From contig OZ220484.1 in NCBI GenBank assembly GCA_965116165.1, forward strand, positions 1,674,001 to 1,738,000: a DNA stretch of 64,000 bases, read 5' to 3'. A model generated the notes under the pieces. The model searched no databases and had not been told where the DNA came from. It saw nothing but the letters and a program-made list of their open reading frames with translations. Shown here in pieces: positions 60,470-64,000 of the stretch; the first letter of the stretch is position 1; the number at the start of each line of letters is the position of its first letter. The position numbers and the translations under genes are program-made. Source of the DNA: Azophilus sp965116165. GTDB lineage: Bacteria; Pseudomonadota; Gammaproteobacteria; Pseudomonadales; Azotimanducaceae.

Positions 60470-61590
60470 ATCACTCCCACTACTCCTTCATAGGGTGTTA
60501 TAGCATTGCTGTCCTGGGTAATGAGCTGAATGAGCTTTGACTGGATGAAAAGCCGCTCCCGGCCTGCCTGTTGTTCCATTAAAACCCCAATACTGGCTAA
60601 CTTTTTAAGGTATTCTGAAGCCGTCTGTCGCTTGACAATGTTGGCATCCACCAGATTTCTTATGCGGCAATAAGGCTGCTCGAAAATGGTGTCGACCAAC
60701 TCCCGGCTATAAATCTTTGGCAGCTGCTCTCGCACATAATCCGCCGTATGATCAGCCAACTTGTGAATACTAAGTATTTTCTGTGTTGTCCATTGTGCCG
60801 TGCTTTCAACAGCTTCAAGCATATACAACAGCCAGGCCTCCCAAGCCTGCTCTTTGGTCACGGCCAGAAGACCGCTGTAGTACTGGCCTTTGTTAGCAAT
60901 GATATAGCGACTCAAGTACAAAATAGGCAGGGTTAGCAGCTCCTCGTGCACCAAATACAGGATATTGAGAATTCGGCCAGTACGACCATTACCATCAGTA
61001 AAGGGATGAATAGCCTCAAACTGGTAGTGCATGACCGCCATACGAATCAGCGGATCCAGCTCTGGCTGCTCATGCAGAAAGCTTTCCCAGTTACTCAACA
61101 GGTCTCTCAGCACCTTTTCACCAGCTGGTGGCGTACAGATTATTTCACCCGTGCGGTCATTAGCCAGGGCTGTACCCGGCACTTTACGCACAGTCATATC
61201 GACACCTTTAATCTGGCTACAAATTGACTCGGCCATATTGGTGTTAATGGGTCGCTTCGCTAGTGCCTGCCAGCCCTCGTACAAGGCTCTGCGATAGCGA
61301 AGCGCTTCTTTAGTGGCTGGGTCGGCATGAGCCTCATCACTATAAGCATACTGAAAGAGTTTATCGGTGGTGGTGACGATGTTTTCGATTTCTGAGCTAT
61401 CCTTGGCCTCCAATATGGGCAGGGTATTAATCAACATAGCCTGATTGGGGATAAGCTCTGCCGCCTGCTTGAGTTCAGCAAGGGCTGCCCGGGCAGAAAT
61501 ACACTGATTTAGTACGGCCTTGGTTTCCAGCTCAACGCTTGGAGGCAGCAAAGGAAGATCGTTATACGGCTTTTCAGGGTGCCAGCTCAT
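60463..61590 (-). CDS. Fic-domain AMPylase with auto-inhibitory helix and winged-helix tail
   Basis: A 375-residue Fic protein of the SoFic type. The catalytic core is HPFTDGNGRTGRILNILYLV (HPFxDGNGRxxR), preceded by the inhibitory motif SSEIEN (S/TxxxE-G/N) in the N-terminal domain (class II, self-inhibited). The C-terminal part RIRNLVDANIVKRQTASEYL, KKLASIGVLMEQQAGRERLF is a winged helix. It transfers AMP from ATP to target proteins. Operator-like repeats lie just upstream (61611-61669) and the wing could bind them. A truncated SNF2 helicase follows in the same operon. Confidence 0.92.
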   Translation of the reverse strand: MSWHPEKPYNDLPLLPPSVELETKAVLNQCISARAALAELKQAAELIPNQAMLINTLPILEAKDSSEIENIVTTTDKLFQYAYSDEAHADPATKEALRYRRALYEGWQALAKRPINTNMAESICSQIKGVDMTVRKVPGTALANDRTGEIICTPPAGEKVLRDLLSNWESFLHEQPELDPLIRMAVMHYQFEAIHPFTDGNGRTGRILNILYLVHEELLTLPILYLSRYIIANKGQYYSGLLAVTKEQAWEAWLLYMLEAVESTAQWTTQKILSIHKLADHTADYVREQLPKIYSRELVDTIFEQPYCRIRNLVDANIVKRQTASEYLKKLASIGVLMEQQAGRERLFIQSKLIQLITQDSNAITPYEGVVGVMC

Positions 61591-61610
61591 ATGTTTATAA
61601 ATTCTATCTT

Positions 61611-61669
61611 CATCGACATGTTGGCAGCTTATGTCGATAGCATCGACACGTCAAGCAGTTATGTCGATA
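61611..61669. promoter_or_regulatory. Four operator-like half-sites before the Fic gene
   Basis: CATCGACAT (61611), ATGTCGATA (61631), CATCGACA (61641) and ATGTCGATA (61661) form two inverted pairs, with neighbouring units spaced by about one or two DNA turns. They lie 20-80 bases upstream of the Fic start, the right place for an operator. Confidence 0.6.
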
Positions 61670-61798
61670 TTTCCAAGGAATATAAGCATATAACCTGCAA
61701 TCTTCTCAAGAATCGCCGCTTTTAAGCACCTCGACTAACGGCAGACAAGCTATCAAGGCTGGCATCTTGTATCATCCGAGCCGTATTATCCAAAGTCT

Positions 61799-61905
61799 TT
61801 AAGGAATCCCTGATTAATCCTGCGGTAGGGGCATCCGGTTTAATAAAATCAATAACTTACGATTATATCAATGCTTCTCTATCGAATTGTTCAGACCTTC
61901 CTTAA
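61799..61905. repeat. MITE family C, copy 4 (107 bp)
   Basis: TTAAGGAATCCCTGATTAAT at the left and TCAGACCTTCCTTAA at the right; best kept together with copy 2. It ends 22 bases before the antitoxin start and its outward sequence could supply or displace that gene's promoter. Confidence 0.78.
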
Positions 61906-61927
61906 TCGCCTTATTCGGTATCACCTC

Positions 61928-62179
61928 ATGGTCAACATCACCGCAAACGACCTCAAAGCCAAAGGTGTATCCGCCTTGGAGGCTGCCCTACAGAAAGATG
62001 GTGAAGCCGTGACCACTGTGCGAGGACAACGCAAGTATGCCGTACTCAACTTCGATACCTACAACAAACTATGTGAATGCGAACTGGATATCGCCCTGCG
62101 GGAGGCTCGTAGCGATATAGCCAAGGGCAACTACAGTGCTGAGTGTGTGGAGGGGCACATGAAGCGAGTGCTGGCCTAA
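61928..62179 (+). CDS. Phd/YefM-family antitoxin
   Basis: An 83-residue antitoxin: MVNITANDLKAKGVSALEAA, LQKDGEAVTTVRGQRKYAVL, NFDTYNKL, then an acidic helix (IALREARSDIAKGNYSAECV). The N-terminal dimer/DNA-binding fold is complete. ATG 61928 is the first codon that fits; codons further upstream come from the inserted repeat. No RelE/Doc-type toxin follows, so it is an orphan or its toxin was deleted. Confidence 0.85.
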   Translation: MVNITANDLKAKGVSALEAALQKDGEAVTTVRGQRKYAVLNFDTYNKLCECELDIALREARSDIAKGNYSAECVEGHMKRVLA

Positions 62180-62289
62180 TTCTATGCGCGCCGACAGGAA
62201 GTACGAAAGCACGGGGTTCGCCACGCCCACCGGCGGGGTGGAGCTGTAATCGACGGTGCTCGAAGAACTCGGCCTGAGAAATCGCCCCG

Positions 62290-63198
62290 TCAGATATCGT
62301 CGAGAGCGTTCTCCACCATGGTGCGGAACCACTGGTGTTCCGGGTCGTTGTCGAAGGAGCGGTTCCACATCAGACCGACTTCGAACTCCGGCATGTCGTA
62401 GGGCAGTTCGAGCGCCTTGACATCCGCGTCGCCACCCAGAACTTCCACTACTTTCCCGGGCATGACCGAAATTACGTCGGAATGGCGCAACGCATAGAGC
62501 AACGTCGTCAGCGTGGTGAACTCCGCAACCGAGGATAGCCGCAAGCCCCGCTCCTCGAGAAAAGTCTGCGTGCTGGATTTCAGGCCGCCGACCATGCCGG
62601 GATTGAATTCCAGGTGTGTCGCCTCCAGCAACTGCGGCTCGGTTATCGAATCGCCGTACTTCCGCGACCCCGCCCACACGGCCACGACCAGACGGTCGGT
62701 ATAGAGCGTCTGGAAATTCACCTGCTCCAGTTCGCGAAACGCACCGATAAACGGTGCAATCATCAGGTCGAGGTGGCCCGAACGAATCCGGTCCCGGGTG
62801 TCCGAGGCGAGCTGGGTAAAGATCACCCGCGTGTACGGCGCCACGGGGTGAATCCGCGCAATGATCGGCCCGGCGATTCTCTGCAGGAGGAAATCCGTTG
62901 TCGCCACCGTGAAGTGGCGTTGCAGTTTCTCCGGTTCGAAGTGCACCTCTTCAATGAGGCTTTCGATGCGCTGGATGATCTCTTCCACGGGTTCCAGCAA
63001 CCCTTCCGCGCGCCGGGTGGGTACCATGGCCCGCCCGGAGCGTACGAACAGTTCGTCCTCGAATGCCCAGCGCAACCGGCCCAGGGAGGCGCTCACCGCA
63101 GACTGGGTCAGGTTCAGTTTCTCGCCGACCTTGGTGGTGTTCGGTTCTTTCAGCAGTTCCCGCAGAACATACAGGAGATTGAGATCGATCCGGCGAAT
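62290..63198 (-). CDS. LysR-family regulator with apparent ATT start
   Basis: About 302 residues. The winged helix reads RIDLNLLYVLRELLKEPNTT, KVGEKLNLTQSAVSASLGRL, followed by the inducer-binding domain (NodD/PcaQ-like style: FVRSGRAMVPTRRAE, TDRLVVAVWAGSRKYGD). The HTH requires translation from at least 63195. No ATG, GTG or TTG lies in frame between the upstream stop and there. GGGGAGGGG stands six bases before an ATT (63198), with CTG seven codons earlier as alternative. Either a rare start codon is used or the start was mutated. It follows the FAD monooxygenase gene. Confidence 0.8.
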   Translation of the reverse strand: MRRIDLNLLYVLRELLKEPNTTKVGEKLNLTQSAVSASLGRLRWAFEDELFVRSGRAMVPTRRAEGLLEPVEEIIQRIESLIEEVHFEPEKLQRHFTVATTDFLLQRIAGPIIARIHPVAPYTRVIFTQLASDTRDRIRSGHLDLMIAPFIGAFRELEQVNFQTLYTDRLVVAVWAGSRKYGDSITEPQLLEATHLEFNPGMVGGLKSSTQTFLEERGLRLSSVAEFTTLTTLLYALRHSDVISVMPGKVVEVLGGDADVKALELPYDMPEFEVGLMWNRSFDNDPEHQWFRTMVENALDDI

Positions 63199-63263
63199 GA
63201 CGGCCCCTCCCCGCAGAGTTCACCAATCCATGGTACTCCTGGTTGCCGGTGGCGTCATCAGAC

Positions 63264-64000
63264 TCAGGCCTCCGGAAGCCGTGACGCCTCTCTCGCCTCG
63301 ATAGCTTCCGCAAAATTGGGCGCGAAGTTGCGCAGGCGCTCCTGGGGCATGCGCCCCGTGCGGTCCATGAAGTCTGCAATGAAATCGAGAATGGGCATGT
63401 CGAGCTTCTCCGGAAACCGCTCGTACCACTCATGGCTCAGCTTGCCGGCAATCATCAGTTTCCGCTTTCTCGGCCTGCCCTCTGCTTCGAACGCCGCCAA
63501 TGCCGCGGAAATGTCGTGCGATGACGCTTGCAGCGCATTCGCGAGGCCCAGAGCGTCTTCCATCGCCAGGCGAGTGCCCGAACCGATGGAATAATGCGCC
63601 CTGTACAGCGCATCGCCGATCAGGATCCGGTTGCCCGCCGACCAGCGATCGTTGACGACCGCCTCAAACTGCATCCAGTCCGACTTGTTCTCGACAAGCG
63701 GCCGACCTTCCAGCAGGTCATCGAAGGCCCGCTCGAACAGTGCCTTGCGCCCGGCGTCGGTCATCCGGTCCATGCCGAGTTCGTGCCAACTCCGCTCGTC
63801 GACCTCCGCGACGAAGGTCCACATCCGCGGCGTATAGGCATAGTAGTGCGCCACGATGCTGCCGCCCCCGTGGCGCCTGAAGCGCAGGCCGGACTCGTGC
63901 CTGGGGTGTTCGCAGCCGTACCATGCGAAGTAGTTGCCGCGCGTCTCGAAACGGGTGCCGAATGCCTCCGCGTGGAGCTTGCGAACCGTCGAGTTGGCGC
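63264..64000 (-). CDS. FAD-dependent monooxygenase, C-terminal part (cut by window edge)
   Basis: About 245 residues in frame to the window end. GNYFAWYGCEHPRHESGLRF at the start and ILIGDALYRAHYSIGSGTRL, AMEDALGLANAL (the GDAAH-like FAD motif with GSG) identify a class A flavin monooxygenase, closest in feel to salicylyl-CoA or 2-aminobenzoyl-CoA hydroxylases. The GxGxxG FAD motif would lie beyond 64000. In the FAD motif the usual DAAH is DALYRAH. It may be regulated by the adjacent LysR. Confidence 0.8.
   Translation of the reverse strand, partial: ANSTVRKLHAEAFGTRFETRGNYFAWYGCEHPRHESGLRFRRHGGGSIVAHYYAYTPRMWTFVAEVDERSWHELGMDRMTDAGRKALFERAFDDLLEGRPLVENKSDWMQFEAVVNDRWSAGNRILIGDALYRAHYSIGSGTRLAMEDALGLANALQASSHDISAALAAFEAEGRPRKRKLMIAGKLSHEWYERFPEKLDMPILDFIADFMDRTGRMPQERLRNFAPNFAEAIEAREASRLPEA

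Noticed and set aside
60463..61590. Fic plus Phd (61928) as a Doc-Phd toxin-antitoxin pair
   Set aside because: The Fic protein is the large self-inhibited type on the opposite strand, with its own operators; the Phd gene is separated by a repeat and divergent.
1..64000. CRISPR array, tRNA or rRNA genes
   Set aside because: No regularly spaced direct repeats and no cloverleaf or rRNA signature were seen; the short repeats present are dispersed inverted-repeat elements. A covariance-model scan would settle the tRNA question.

Overview
The window looks like a piece of a proteobacterial chromosome, probably from a marine or host-associated bacterium. I lean towards Gammaproteobacteria because of the TonB-dependent receptors, the sarcosine oxidase genes and the overall gene style, but nothing here fixes the taxon. 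It is a catabolic region for aromatic, steroid- or terpenoid-like compounds that is also visibly decaying. Intact operons alternate with gene fragments, chimeras, single-base frameshifts, IS remnants and at least five families of short non-autonomous inverted-repeat elements.

Layout. 1-1490: remnants (RES-domain tail, PNPOx-like fragment, broken winged-helix antitoxin) around one intact SnoaL-like gene. 1491-9401: a crotonase faces an SDR / DnaA-N::luciferase-like fusion / SDR operon; then an acyl-CoA synthetase and an F420-type oxidoreductase on the minus strand, a frameshifted PNPOx gene and a truncated SnoaL gene. 9404-9833: degenerate DDE transposase. 10182-14425: amidohydrolase with terminator, secreted cyclase, deleted acyl-CoA synthetase, MFS transporter. 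14492-18221: a tightly overlapping minus-strand ring-hydroxylating dioxygenase operon (alpha subunit, SnoaL-like protein, Rieske ferredoxin, truncated SDR, and a membrane-anchored thioredoxin-fold protein with an in-frame UGA exactly at the catalytic position, a strong selenoprotein candidate), with a divergent LysR. 19552-32447: broken MFS, second acyl-CoA synthetase, TetR, nitronate-monooxygenase-like protein, tandem CaiB/BaiF CoA-transferase, D-aminoacylase-like amidohydrolase, second TetR, PaaG-like crotonase, acyl-CoA dehydrogenase; repeats are inserted between these genes. 32591-37693: broken AAA ATPase, a secreted spondin-domain protein, then a graveyard of fragments. 37934-47280: propeller-DUF1330 chimera, SnoaL protein, ketopantoate-reductase-like enzyme, second deacylase, cytochrome P450, secreted SnoaL protein and TonB receptor. 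47706-50256: two toxin-antitoxin pairs. 50742-56770: scrambled sarcosine oxidase (soxBDA) genes fused to hydrolase fragments, a MaoC-like hydratase and a gutted TonB receptor. 57398-64000: alpha/beta hydrolase, secreted amidohydrolase, Fic protein next to a truncated SNF2-type helicase, Phd antitoxin, LysR and an FAD monooxygenase that runs off the window.

Working together (inference): TonB receptors and MFS carriers would import hydrophobic substrates. The dioxygenase, P450, LLM and FAD enzymes would oxygenate them. The acyl-CoA synthetases and CaiB-type transferase would make CoA esters, and the dehydrogenase, crotonases, MaoC hydratase and SDRs would carry out beta-oxidation-like steps under TetR and LysR control. 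No tRNA, rRNA or CRISPR array was seen.
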